From the NCBI GenBank assembly GCA_964458485.1, contig CAYWJA010000029.1, positions 1 through 25,705 of the forward strand: 25,705 bases of DNA, given 5' to 3'. The notes beneath the pieces were generated by a model. The model did no database searches, had not been told where the DNA came from, and saw only the letters and a program-made list of their open reading frames with translations. Position 1 is the first letter of the stretch. Each line of letters opens with the position of its first letter. Below are positions 15,535 through 21,142 of the stretch, piece by piece. Both the position numbers and the translations under genes were made by a program. Origin of the DNA: CAYWJA01 sp964458485. Lineage in GTDB: Bacteria; Patescibacteriota; Gracilibacteria; UM-FILTER-43-11.

Positions 15535-15592
15535 ATTTCAGATTTCGGATTTTTGATTTCGGAATCAAATTTATCATTTAGCATTTTACATT
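15535..15592 (+). repeat. T-rich word array between rpsL and rpsG
   Basis: ATTTCAGATTTCGGATTT, TTGATTTCGGAATC, then TTATCATTTAGCATTTTACATT. It almost fills the 61-bp gap. The first 28 bases match the complement of the array upstream of rpsL at 25 positions. It contains no Shine-Dalgarno motif although it directly precedes rpsG. Confidence 0.75.
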
Positions 15593-15593
15593 C

Positions 15594-16052
15594 ATGTCCC
15601 AGAAAACAGCAAAATACATCCCAGAAGGATCAACTCTATTAATAGAAAAATTTATTAATTGCATGATGCATGCAGGAAAGAAGTCAATTGCACGTAAGAT
15701 ATTTACAGATGCCATGCAAATTTTAAAAGATAAGGGTAAAAGTAATCCAATATCTATTTTTGAAAAGGCGGTTAGTAACATCAAGCCGCATAAGGAAGTG
15801 CGTGCCAAAAGAGTTGGTGGTTCTGTATATCAAATACCAGTAGAAGTAAATTCAAAACGTCAGACAGCGCTTAGTATTCGTTGGATATTAAATGCATGTC
15901 GTAGCAAAAAAGGAAGATCAATGGCAGAAAGGCTTGCGCAGGAATTATCTGATGCAAGTAATGATACGGGCGCTGCATTTAAAAAACGTGAAGATGTCCA
16001 CAGGATGGCAGCTGCAAATAAGGCGTTTGCGCATTTTGCAAGATATAGGTAA
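15594..16052 (+). CDS. rpsG: 30S ribosomal protein S7
   Basis: Primary 16S rRNA-binding protein that nucleates assembly of the 30S head, 152 residues. Recognised by LIEKFINCMMHAGKKSIARKI near the N-terminus, the central GGSVYQIPVEV beta hairpin, RQTALSIRWILNACR, MAERLAQEL and the C-terminal REDVHRMAAANKAFAHF. The N-terminus is slightly shorter than usual, without the common basic MPRR start. No in-frame upstream ATG extends it. It forms a unit with rpsL. fusA, its normal partner, is displaced by about 5.1 kb. Confidence 0.97.
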   Translation: MSQKTAKYIPEGSTLLIEKFINCMMHAGKKSIARKIFTDAMQILKDKGKSNPISIFEKAVSNIKPHKEVRAKRVGGSVYQIPVEVNSKRQTALSIRWILNACRSKKGRSMAERLAQELSDASNDTGAAFKKREDVHRMAAANKAFAHFARYR

Positions 16053-16057
16053 TAGTT

Positions 16058-16261
16058 GTCTGAACTGTGATTAAATGATTTAATGATTACTATGCTTATT
16101 AATATTTATTGATTTAATACATCCGTGAGCTTGCTCTGGGGTAACACGCTAACACAATGTCATAACCTAATTCATTTATTTATAAGTGGTAATAGAACGT
16201 CTAACAAATAAAAATAGCAGAAATCATTAAATCATTTAATCAAAATAATCAAAGTTCAGAC
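16058..16261. repeat. Inverted repeat filling the rpsG-esterase gap
   Basis: GTCTGAACT (16058-16066) pairs perfectly with AGTTCAGAC (16253-16261), and GATTAAATGATTTAATGATT (16069-16088) pairs perfectly with 16222-16241. The arms abut the rpsG stop and the esterase start. The interior (16089-16221) has no gene; it contains a GAGCTTGCTC hairpin followed by TGGGG and otherwise AT-rich sequence. Confidence 0.85.
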
Positions 16262-16266
16262 AGCTT

Positions 16267-17292
16267 ATGCTAAAAAAGAACATTGTAAATATATTATTTT
16301 ATCTAGGTATAGTAGTAGTTGTAATGCTATTGGTATCTGATTTTTATGGTAAATATCAAAGTGGGCAATATGTAAGCCAACCTGCAAGCCACAAAAGTGT
16401 AAATGTTTATATAGATGATTCAGTGGAATCAGATAATAAACTAACAGATAATCCAGGTTCATATCACGGCACAAGATCAGATTTTAAGAATTTAACTACC
16501 TATAAAAATATTCAATATGCATCCGTGCCTGGTGTTGATAAGAATTATTTATCACTTGATCTTTATTTGCCAATAGGACTAACAGGTAAATTACCCCTCA
16601 TCATCCAGGTTCACGGAGGTGCGTGGCGTATGGGAGATAAAAAGTTTTGTGCAGCAAACGATGTTGTTAGTTATGGTTTTGCAATGGCTTGCATAAATTA
16701 TCGCTTAAGCCAAGTTGCAAAATTTCCAGCTCAAATCTATGATGTAAAATCAGCAGTCCGGTGGCTGCGCAAAAATGCAGATAAGTATAATTTAGATGTT
16801 AATCGTTTTGGTGCCTGGGGTGATTCTGCGGGCGGGCATTTGGTTGCCTTACTCGGTACATCCGGCGGAGTATCAGGATTAGAAGGTGATATCGGTGTTA
16901 CTGGTTATTCCAGCAAGGTGCAGGCTGTTGTTGATTGGTTTGGTCCAACAGATTTTAGTAAAGTTATTCCTTTAAAAGAAAAATATGGTGAATATTATGA
17001 TGCTGCTGGGCAGTTACTTGGTGGTGTTGGTGCTAAATTGGAAGATGTTAAAAAGCTAATTCCAGAAGCTAATCCGATAACTTATATTGATAAAAATGAT
17101 CCTCCATTTTTAATAATGCATGGCAAAAAGGATCCCACTGTTATGTTTAATCAAAGTCAATTATTACATAGAGCTTTTAAAGACAAAGGCGTATCATCAA
17201 CATTGAAGTTATACCCAAACGGCGGCCATTCTATGCCCGACCCAAAACATACAAAGGAAGTTATTAGTTTTTTTAAGAAAGAATTGAATTAG
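16267..17292 (+). CDS. Membrane-anchored alpha/beta-hydrolase esterase
   Basis: Predicted carboxylesterase of the acetyl-esterase/lipase (BD-FAE-like) alpha/beta-hydrolase group, 341 residues. An N-terminal hydrophobic helix (about 7-24) anchors the protein or acts as an uncleaved signal, so the enzyme likely acts outside the membrane. Oxyanion-hole motif HGGAW is at 116-120. The nucleophile elbow GDSAGG places the catalytic Ser at 187. Asp289 in HGKKDP and His321 in GGHSM complete the triad. Residues 85-110 (YASVPGVDKNYLSLDLYLP) match the usual lead-in strand of this family. The natural substrate cannot be told from sequence; envelope or polysaccharide esters are possible. It lies between rpsG and the SLH gene, each gap marked by inverted repeats, so it is likely a separate unit. 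Confidence 0.85.
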   Translation: MLKKNIVNILFYLGIVVVVMLLVSDFYGKYQSGQYVSQPASHKSVNVYIDDSVESDNKLTDNPGSYHGTRSDFKNLTTYKNIQYASVPGVDKNYLSLDLYLPIGLTGKLPLIIQVHGGAWRMGDKKFCAANDVVSYGFAMACINYRLSQVAKFPAQIYDVKSAVRWLRKNADKYNLDVNRFGAWGDSAGGHLVALLGTSGGVSGLEGDIGVTGYSSKVQAVVDWFGPTDFSKVIPLKEKYGEYYDAAGQLLGGVGAKLEDVKKLIPEANPITYIDKNDPPFLIMHGKKDPTVMFNQSQLLHRAFKDKGVSSTLKLYPNGGHSMPDPKHTKEVISFFKKELN

Positions 17293-17323
17293 TCTCAAGT
17301 GCAAATCTGGAATATGTTGTTAT

Positions 17324-17351
17324 GTAGAGATGTTTCATGAAACGTCTCTAC
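17324..17351. repeat. 28-bp near-perfect palindrome
   Basis: GTAGAGATGTTTCA joined to TGAAACGTCTCTAC, 13 of 14 positions paired. It resembles dispersed palindromes of the TAGAGACGTT type found in unrelated bacteria. It lies inside the outer repeat of 17291-17623. Confidence 0.8.
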
Positions 17352-17417
17352 TATATAAACCCATTTAACGTGAATCTCGAAATTCGATTTTTGTTTTAAT
17401 GAAGCGATATTGTACAC

Positions 17418-17528
17418 TTTGTCATCCTGTCCCGATTTTATCGGGATCAGGATCCATGGCATACGCGCTAATCGTGGATCCCGGATCACCTCGACTGTGC
17501 TCGGTGCAGGCAGGTCCGGGATGACAAA
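17418..17528. repeat. TTTGTCAT-ended palindromic element
   Basis: Outer ends TTTGTCATCC and GGATGACAAA and inner ends GGATCCA/TGGATCC are complementary. The bodies of the two arms differ: the left has a CCCGATTTTATCGGG hairpin, the right a longer GC-rich hairpin ending CAGGTCCGGGATGACA. Same architecture as 2253-2330, and clearly richer in GC than the surroundings. Confidence 0.8.
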
Positions 17529-17615
17529 AAGAAAAATAACTCTTCATATAATTATTACTATTTTTTGTAGTAACCATCAGAGAGAAGCTAATTTCAAAAT
17601 TCACGTCATTTACAC

Positions 17616-17644
17616 TTGAGACTATACAGCATTTATGCTAAAAT
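17616..17644 (+). promoter_or_regulatory. Promoter for the SLH gene within a repeat arm
   Basis: TTGAGA (17616-17621), 17-base spacer, TAAAAT (17639-17644) preceded by TGC, giving an extended -10. The -35 box lies inside the CACTTGAGACT arm of the outer inverted repeat, so the repeat supplies part of the promoter. The start codon is about 10 bases after the expected transcription start. Confidence 0.65.
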
Positions 17645-17660
17645 ATCTGCGCTTTAAAAG

Positions 17661-18692
17661 ATGAAAACTAAATTATACACCGTCGTTTTGGCATTTTTGT
17701 TTTTTGCGTTACCGATTCATACTTTTGCGGATGAATTTGTAAAACCTGCTGCACCAAAAATAACAGAATTTAAAGATGTTTTGCGTACACATGATTCTTT
17801 TGTGGCGATAGATTATTTGCGAGAAAAAAGTATAATTGGTGGATATAGTGATGGTAATTTCAAGCCCGATAGATCCATTAATCGCGCAGAGGTTCTTAAA
17901 ATTATTTTAAAAGGTTCTAAAATTGATACATTGAAAAGCTTTAAAGAAGTTACTTTTCCGGATGTTGATAAAAGTGCCTGGTTTGCACCTTTCGCAATGA
18001 AGGCAAAATTATCAGGCATTGTTAAGGGTGATGAAAAAACCGGTAAATTTGCTCCAGCGCGCCAAGTTAATAAGGCTGAATTTTTAAAGATGCTTCTTGC
18101 CGCTAATAAAATTAAAATTCCTGAGCTTAAAAAAGATCAGGCAATAGCTTCAGATGTCCCATCAGATAAATGGTTTGCATCTTATATGAATTATGCATTT
18201 ACGGCAGGTATTATTTCAAAAGATGCTAAGGGAAATCTAAATCCGGCAAAGCTTTTAACTCGGTCTGAAGTAGCAAATATGATGTATTTGCTTATTTTAA
18301 TTAAAGGCAGTAAAGATACTCAATTTTTGTTGCATCGTGCAGAAGCTGAGCTTTCGCAAATTGAAATTTATATTGCTGCCAATAAGGTGTCTAAGGCTAA
18401 ACTTTGTTCTGAAATTGCAGTAGATTTAACTCAGCAGGCTTATAAAAATATGCCTAAAGATAAAACCGTATTAGGTGCTGCCAAGCTTGCCCGTGCATAT
18501 GACTGGCTCGTGGATTCTTTTTTATATGGAATTAAAAAAGATTTTGAAAAGGCATCTGAGCATGCAAATAAGTCTATCAGCAAAGCTACAGAAGCCTGGA
18601 AGGCTAATAACTCCACACAGCCCATCGCCCGACATATAAAAGACCGTGCGCGGGAGATATTGGCACAGGTTGGGGGGGTGGAGGAGAAGTAA
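17661..18692 (+). CDS. Secreted SLH-domain protein
   Basis: Exported protein of 343 residues. A signal peptide covers about 1-23 (basic MKTK, hydrophobic core, HTFADE). Three S-layer-homology repeats follow: about 37-88 (FKDV, GYSDGNFKPDRSINRAE), 99-150 (FPDV, WFAPF, GKFAPARQVNKAE) and 164-215 (SDVPSDKWF, GNLNPAKLLTRSEV). SLH domains usually bind pyruvylated cell-wall polymers. The rest (about 218-343) is helical, with a pattern resembling tetratricopeptide-like helices (AKLCSEIAVDLTQQAY, AAKLARAYDWLVD, EHANKSISKATEAW), but I cannot assign a family. The role is probably envelope attachment or structure. It has its own extended -10 promoter and converges on the STAS-like gene with only 2 bp between the stop codons and no terminator visible. 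Confidence 0.88.
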   Translation: MKTKLYTVVLAFLFFALPIHTFADEFVKPAAPKITEFKDVLRTHDSFVAIDYLREKSIIGGYSDGNFKPDRSINRAEVLKIILKGSKIDTLKSFKEVTFPDVDKSAWFAPFAMKAKLSGIVKGDEKTGKFAPARQVNKAEFLKMLLAANKIKIPELKKDQAIASDVPSDKWFASYMNYAFTAGIISKDAKGNLNPAKLLTRSEVANMMYLLILIKGSKDTQFLLHRAEAELSQIEIYIAANKVSKAKLCSEIAVDLTQQAYKNMPKDKTVLGAAKLARAYDWLVDSFLYGIKKDFEKASEHANKSISKATEAWKANNSTQPIARHIKDRAREILAQVGGVEEK

Positions 18693-18694
18693 TA

Positions 18695-18967
18695 TTACTT
18701 TCTGGATTTTTCCAATGTTTCCAGGGTAGCTTTTACTGATGGGTTTTTAGTATTTTTTAAGATGACTTGCCCTTTAAATTGATCTGATAATGGTGTTATA
18801 AATTCATCAGCCCAGGATGGCGTTAAAACAGAAACTCCTTCAAAATCAATTTCAATTTTTTCATTGTTTTTTATTTTTTCCACTGAGGGCTGTAGAATCA
18901 AAAAAGCTTCTTTGCCAGCTGGCCTTGAAATGAGGGTATCGCCGAATTTCTTTAAATGGATAATCAT
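18695..18967 (-). CDS. STAS-like protein (DUF4325 type)
   Basis: Small protein of 90 residues resembling the STAS-like DUF4325 family. The signature is a beta strand and turn IEIDFEGVSVLTPSWADEF (38-56), equivalent to DFxGV followed by FADE in that family. STAS domains of this shape act as anti-sigma antagonists or as partners of GHKL ATPases. Candidate switch residues are Ser46, Thr49 and Ser51. The gene begins 10 bp after the stop of the HTH-ATPase gene on the same strand, so the two are one operon and probably one functional unit. No signal peptide or membrane segment. The family assignment rests on this short motif and the neighbour. Confidence 0.7.
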   Translation of the reverse strand: MIIHLKKFGDTLISRPAGKEAFLILQPSVEKIKNNEKIEIDFEGVSVLTPSWADEFITPLSDQFKGQVILKNTKNPSVKATLETLEKSRK

Positions 18968-18977
18968 ATTTATTTTA

Positions 18978-19727
18978 TTAATAATTAATTACAGCAAGAC
19001 ATCCATTTAATGGCGTGTCTATTTTTTTAATAGTAAATTTTGTGCTATTTTTTTTAATGCTTAGCACGGCTTTCCCAGAGTAAAAAATAAGCTCAAAAGG
19101 ATTTGCAGATACAACATCTTTTACAAACTTTAAACCATTACCTCTATTTTCCGGAGCTCTGCCGGAAATATATTTTGTGAATGCTGTCTTTAGCGCCTCT
19201 TTGTCATTTTTTAATTTAGGCACAACACGTTTAAGTGTCGCAAGTATACCTCTACCCCTATCTGCTAAAATAATTTGTTTTTTTGAGGGATTGTGCTCAA
19301 ATAATATTCCAATCATATCCGGCCAATTCCCTATATTATGATTATATGAGTTATTGCCAATTTCACCAATAATAGCTGTTATTAACGGAAAGATATTTTT
19401 CATTTCAGAAATTTTGGAAAGTTCGGTATTAAATTTTTGCAAACGTGCAGCAAAAACATCACTTGTTTCACAGTATTTATTATCAGACAATTGATTAGGG
19501 ATTTTGCTTGTTGTCCATTTTTTTGCATAATCGAAAATATCTTTATCATTTTCTTGATCCTTTTTTCCTAAAAAATTATTAATATCAGATTTTCGATAAT
19601 ATCGTTTACTGGTAGGGAAAGGCCTGAATGATTTCAATATTTCTTTTTTATCCCATAGCCTAAGAGTGTCATCGGATACCCCAAGGATTTTAGACACTTC
19701 CCCAATTGAAAATAATTGTACATCCAT
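18978..19727 (-). CDS. MerR-type HTH fused to GHKL ATPase
   Basis: Regulator of 249 residues with two recognisable parts. Residues 6-56 are a MerR-type DNA-binding domain (FSIGEVSKILGVSDDTLRLWDKKEI, then the wing with SKRYYRKSDI). Residues about 108-235 form a histidine-kinase-like ATPase fold: N box EIGNN (Glu122, Asn126), G1 box DRGRG (156-160) and G2 box GNGLK (196-200). A histidine kinase phosphoacceptor domain and membrane segments are absent, so it looks like an anti-sigma-type or switch ATPase tethered to a DNA-binding head. The STAS-like gene follows 10 bp later. A TTGACT/TAAGAT promoter and two 20-bp-spaced direct repeats lie between promoter and start codon, suggesting autoregulation. 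The trigger and target genes are unknown. Confidence 0.8.
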   Translation of the reverse strand: MDVQLFSIGEVSKILGVSDDTLRLWDKKEILKSFRPFPTSKRYYRKSDINNFLGKKDQENDKDIFDYAKKWTTSKIPNQLSDNKYCETSDVFAARLQKFNTELSKISEMKNIFPLITAIIGEIGNNSYNHNIGNWPDMIGILFEHNPSKKQIILADRGRGILATLKRVVPKLKNDKEALKTAFTKYISGRAPENRGNGLKFVKDVVSANPFELIFYSGKAVLSIKKNSTKFTIKKIDTPLNGCLAVINY

Positions 19728-19730
19728 AAA

Positions 19731-19764
19731 CTTATGAAAATATAGGAAAACTTATGAAAATCTA
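19731..19764. promoter_or_regulatory. Direct-repeat operator candidate
   Basis: CTTATGAAAATATA (19731-19744) and CTTATGAAAATCTA (19751-19764) are spaced by exactly 20 bases, about two helical turns, so both face the same side of the DNA. They lie between the -10 box and the start codon of the HTH-ATPase gene, overlapping the expected transcription start. A MerR-type head binding here would repress its own gene. Confidence 0.6.
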
Positions 19765-19769
19765 TGTAA

Positions 19770-19798
19770 ATCTTAACAAAAATGCTTAAAAAAGTCAA
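19770..19798 (-). promoter_or_regulatory. Sigma-70 promoter for HTH-ATPase/STAS operon
   Basis: On the minus strand, TTGACT (19798-19793), 17-base spacer, TAAGAT (19775-19770). It stands divergently next to the plus-strand promoter at 19816-19844. Confidence 0.75.
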
Positions 19799-19815
19799 GA
19801 TATTTATTAGTTTGC

Positions 19816-19844
19816 TTTACAAATATATTAATATATGATATACT
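19816..19844 (+). promoter_or_regulatory. Sigma-70 promoter for the 19876..20349 gene
   Basis: TTTACA (19816-19821), 17-base spacer, TATACT (19839-19844), with the start codon about 25 bases after the expected transcription start. Its -35 box is only 17 bases from that of the divergent HTH-ATPase promoter, so one regulator could affect both. Confidence 0.65.
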
Positions 19845-19875
19845 ATTTATATAATAATATATAACTTATTTTTTT

Positions 19876-20349
19876 ATGCCAGAACGTAATCAATTTGTTA
19901 TAAATACAACACATAAAGCTCTTGCGGGAGTTCGTAAATTCGAATCTGAATTGGCAGATCAAGAATTATCTAATGTTCCTCAGGTTAGAGATATTATTAC
20001 GGAAGTACGTAAGCAAGTTGGTCACCTTGCATGGGGAGATGCTGCAGAGAGTGTAGAAGATCCTCTAGCGTTAGAACTAGATGGCTTAGATGAAAGATAT
20101 TGGTTGTTTCAAGGGGGTGAGCAACCACAAGCTACAGGATTAGGTCACTTTATTGGAGAGCGACTAAAATCATTAGATGATGAAGATCATGAAACAGCAG
20201 CAAAAGTGTATGATATATTAATGTCTGAAAAGGGAGATAATTTATCATTAGCTAGTAGTTTTTTATTGTATCGTGGTGAGCCTGAGATACGATACCTTTG
20301 TCCCGATCTTGTAAGTTCTGCTTCTGACGAAGAAGTGGAGAAGGGGTAA
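19876..20349 (+). CDS. Hypothetical protein, 157 residues
   Basis: I do not recognise this protein. It is acidic and predicted soluble, with helical segments (TTHKALAGVRKFESELADQE, VRDIITEVRKQVGHLAWGD) and an aromatic stretch DERYWLFQGG. No membrane segment, signal or known catalytic motif is seen. It is divergent from the HTH-ATPase operon with a close promoter, so shared regulation is plausible. It ends 3 bp before the stop of the convergent 20353..20772 gene. Support comes from the promoter, the ATG and a residue mix typical of a folded protein. Confidence 0.72.
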   Translation: MPERNQFVINTTHKALAGVRKFESELADQELSNVPQVRDIITEVRKQVGHLAWGDAAESVEDPLALELDGLDERYWLFQGGEQPQATGLGHFIGERLKSLDDEDHETAAKVYDILMSEKGDNLSLASSFLLYRGEPEIRYLCPDLVSSASDEEVEKG

Positions 20350-20352
20350 ATT

Positions 20353-20772
20353 TCATATTCTTTTTTCCTTAGCTACTGCTTTTACCCGTGCCCTCACACT
20401 CTCTGTAAATGCCATAAAAACAGCTCTTGAGTATGCAGGGCGCTTTTGGATTTCATGTACATTTAATTTCATTACCCTGTTTGCAAGGTCTTTTATAGTT
20501 TCTAGCCTAAGGTCACCAAGCCATTCTCTAAAGTGGTCTTGATTAAAACCGCCTTGCACCTGCAAAGATGTGAGATCTTTTGTTCTTTTGATTGCCTCAG
20601 CAATTGGAATACCTTGTTTGCCAAGATCTTTAATTACAGAATCAAAAGTCGCATCTTTAGATTGCTTAGATACCCCTTCACCAGCATCCTGTTGGTCGGT
20701 TACTTCTTTAACTACTCCTTTGGTTTTAAATGCACTGAAGCTAAATACTTTACCTCCTTTATTTTGTGGCAT
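20353..20772 (-). CDS. Hypothetical protein, 139 residues
   Basis: I do not recognise this protein. It has a low-complexity N-terminus (MPQNKGGKVFSFSAFKTKG), a Gln/Asp/Ser-rich linker and a helical C-terminal half (TIKDLANRVMKLNVHEIQKRPAYSRAVFMAFTE, split by Pro) ending in the basic RARVKAVAKEKRI. The basic end could bind nucleic acid, but this is only suggested by charge. A TTGACT-type promoter lies upstream. It converges on the 19876..20349 gene. Confidence 0.68.
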   Translation of the reverse strand: MPQNKGGKVFSFSAFKTKGVVKEVTDQQDAGEGVSKQSKDATFDSVIKDLGKQGIPIAEAIKRTKDLTSLQVQGGFNQDHFREWLGDLRLETIKDLANRVMKLNVHEIQKRPAYSRAVFMAFTESVRARVKAVAKEKRI

Positions 20773-20797
20773 ATTAATATAGTTGACTAGGTATTTA

Positions 20798-20826
20798 TTT
20801 TTATTGTTTTATGTTATATAAGTCAA
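20798..20826 (-). promoter_or_regulatory. Candidate promoter for the 20353..20772 gene
   Basis: On the minus strand, TTGACT (20826-20821), 17-base spacer, TAAAAA (20803-20798). The -10 box is weaker than others in the window. Confidence 0.45.
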
Positions 20827-20877
20827 GGCAATTTGTAATTCAAAATATCAAGAATTTTATTACTTCAAATTGACAAA

Positions 20878-20979
20878 TTGGGTGCTGCGATATTAAATTT
20901 TGACAATCAAGCACCTCAACAAATAGGCGATTTAGAGGGGGTTCCAGTTCCGAGTGATTTGCTGCAGTACGTTGAATAA
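20878..20979 (+). pseudogene. Possible gene remnant or 33-codon ORF upstream of fusA
   Basis: An open stretch, starting at best from TTG, reads LGAAILNFDNQAPQQIGD, then LEGVPVPSDLLQYVE before TAA. The residue mix and higher GC look protein-coding, unlike the surrounding AT-rich gap, but there is no ATG and no database identity I can name. It could be the tail of a decayed gene. The rest of the 20773-21142 gap holds only the two promoters and the word array before fusA. Confidence 0.25.
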
Positions 20980-21012
20980 GCAGGATTTAATTTATTCTTA
21001 GCGCTAAATCTC

Positions 21013-21040
21013 TTGCAATTTCTCCTTTTCTCTGTATAAT
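21013..21040 (+). promoter_or_regulatory. Sigma-70 promoter for fusA
   Basis: TTGCAA (21013-21018), 16-base spacer, TATAAT (21035-21040). It gives a leader of about 95 bases. A 10-bp palindrome TTAGCGCTAA lies at 20999-21008, just upstream of the -35 box, and may be an operator. Confidence 0.75.
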
Positions 21041-21086
21041 TTTTGCGTTTGTTTTTTTAGTGTTAGTTAAAATTTTTAAGTATGAA

Positions 21087-21117
21087 CACTTGAGACTTGA
21101 GACTTACACTTGAGACA
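21087..21117 (+). repeat. CACTTGAGACT word array before fusA
   Basis: CACTTGAGACTTGAGACTTACACTTGAGAC is a triple occurrence of the CTTGAGAC word (written here in its two overlapping parts as CACTTGAGACTTGAGACT and TACACTTGAGAC). The same word forms the right arm of the repeat before the SLH gene, and its complement overlaps the esterase stop codon. Confidence 0.75.
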
Positions 21118-21142
21118 AAATTTATTCCATAAATTTTAAATC

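Larger units (their letters stand above)
17291..17623. repeat. Nested inverted repeats between esterase and SLH gene
   Basis: Outer arms AGTCTCAAGTG (17291-17301, overlapping the esterase stop codon) and CACTTGAGACT (17613-17623) are perfect complements. Inside them, ACGTGAATCTCGAAATT (17368-17384) is mirrored at 17590-17606 with 15 of 17 matches. The interior holds the two palindromic elements listed next and no gene. Confidence 0.8.

Noticed and set aside
16053..16266. tRNA or rRNA gene in the rpsG-esterase gap
   Set aside because: No cloverleaf, GGTTCRA-type T-loop or CCA end; only the paired arms and one short hairpin.
17410..17619. Short overlapping ORFs on both strands in the esterase-SLH gap
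   Set aside because: They run through the palindromic element at 17418-17528, whose open frames on both strands result from its symmetry and higher GC.
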